A stretch of DNA of 48,580 bases from Woeseiaceae bacterium (GTDB lineage: Bacteria; Pseudomonadota; Gammaproteobacteria; Steroidobacterales; Woeseiaceae): positions 1 through 48,580 of the forward strand of contig JAHEFE010000015.1 of the NCBI GenBank assembly GCA_024640365.1, read 5' to 3'. The notes under the pieces were generated by a model. The model made no database searches, was not told the origin of the DNA, and saw only the letters and a program-made list of their open reading frames with translations. Positions 48,332-48,580 of the stretch are shown here, one piece after another (position 1 is the first letter of the stretch; every line of letters starts with the position of its first letter). A program made the position numbers and the translations under genes.

Positions 48332-48580
48332 TCAATTCATCGTTTGACAAGTAATCGCGCCGTCAGCCATGATCGCGCCCCCCAGCAGCAGTGACAGGCT
48401 ACCCCAGAATGCTCTGAAATGCAGCGCATTGGAGGCTACTTTTAGGGTATAAAAAGCTGGACTTTGAATGCGGAATACGGCTGTAAGTTCCCAAACTGTT
48501 TTGATATCAGCGGCATAGAAGAAGACAATACGATTCTGGATTAACTTGTCGTATTCACCTGAATACCAGCTCGGTAATTT
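48332..48580 (-). CDS. C-terminal part of an unrecognised protein, running off the right edge
   Basis: The frame is open for 82 codons from the right edge to a TGA at 48332. The visible part includes YSGEYDKLIQNRIVFFYAAD and, near the end, a hydrophobic stretch FWGSLSLLLGGAIMADGAI that may be membrane-embedded. I recognise no family. It ends 56 bases before mltF on the same strand. It could be chance, but the length and composition favour a gene. Confidence 0.4.
   Translation of the reverse strand, partial: KLPSWYSGEYDKLIQNRIVFFYAADIKTVWELTAVFRIQSPAFYTLKVASNALHFRAFWGSLSLLLGGAIMADGAITCQTMN

Overview
The window reads as a chromosomal core segment of a gammaproteobacterium, about half G+C and almost fully coding. 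From queA to mltF the gene order follows the block known from Pseudomonas aeruginosa: queA-tgt-yajC-secDF, suhB, trmJ, the isc genes, ndk-rlmN-pilF-rodZ-hisS-yfgM-bamB-der, xseA, guaBA, tadA, mltF. The metX-family gene looks closest to the serine O-succinyltransferases described from Xanthomonas. A free-living aerobic marine or soil lineage near the Xanthomonadales/Chromatiales/Woeseia side of the class is therefore my best guess, but this is inference. No phage, insertion sequence, CRISPR array or integron was seen.

Layout. 1-4523 (minus): the N-terminal half of a large NAD-dependent glutamate dehydrogenase, a MarR-type regulator and the ZapE ATPase. 4670-12972: ETF-ubiquinone oxidoreductase facing a minus-strand operon for branched-chain acyl-CoA breakdown (thiolase, carboxyltransferase, biotin carboxylase, HSD10-like dehydrogenase), plus plsC. 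13324-18281: xerD, dsbC, a zinc-ribbon Nudix hydrolase, tRNA-Leu(CAA), and an ECF sigma factor / membrane anti-sigma candidate / periplasmic PDZ protein set. 18337-23727: queuosine genes and the Sec accessory complex. 23721-35330: suhB, trmJ, a reduced ISC set, then ndk to der. 35411-37111: the metX-family acyltransferase with a cysteine-dioxygenase-like gene. 37108-42540: an M23 peptidase, xseA, guaB and guaA. 42776-44646: methionine salvage genes mtnB, mtnC, mtnD. 44903-46251: a small accessory stretch (GNAT acetyltransferase, a 36-residue membrane peptide, a pentapeptide-repeat protein). 46306-48275: tadA and mltF. A partial unknown gene runs off the right edge.

The most notable signal is a coherent remodelling of sulfur and iron-sulfur genes. 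Compared with the classical order, cysE, iscR, hscB, hscA, fdx, iscX and ispG are missing from their usual places. The protein at the iscU position has lost most canonical cluster ligands. A probable serine O-succinyltransferase, which could replace CysE, sits just downstream of der beside a cysteine dioxygenase homologue. Other points worth a look are a hairpin that pairs an exact CCTCCT with the Shine-Dalgarno of the anti-sigma gene, a near-consensus CRP-type site before xerD, a run of stem-loops in the leader of the mtn genes, and the short membrane peptide gene.
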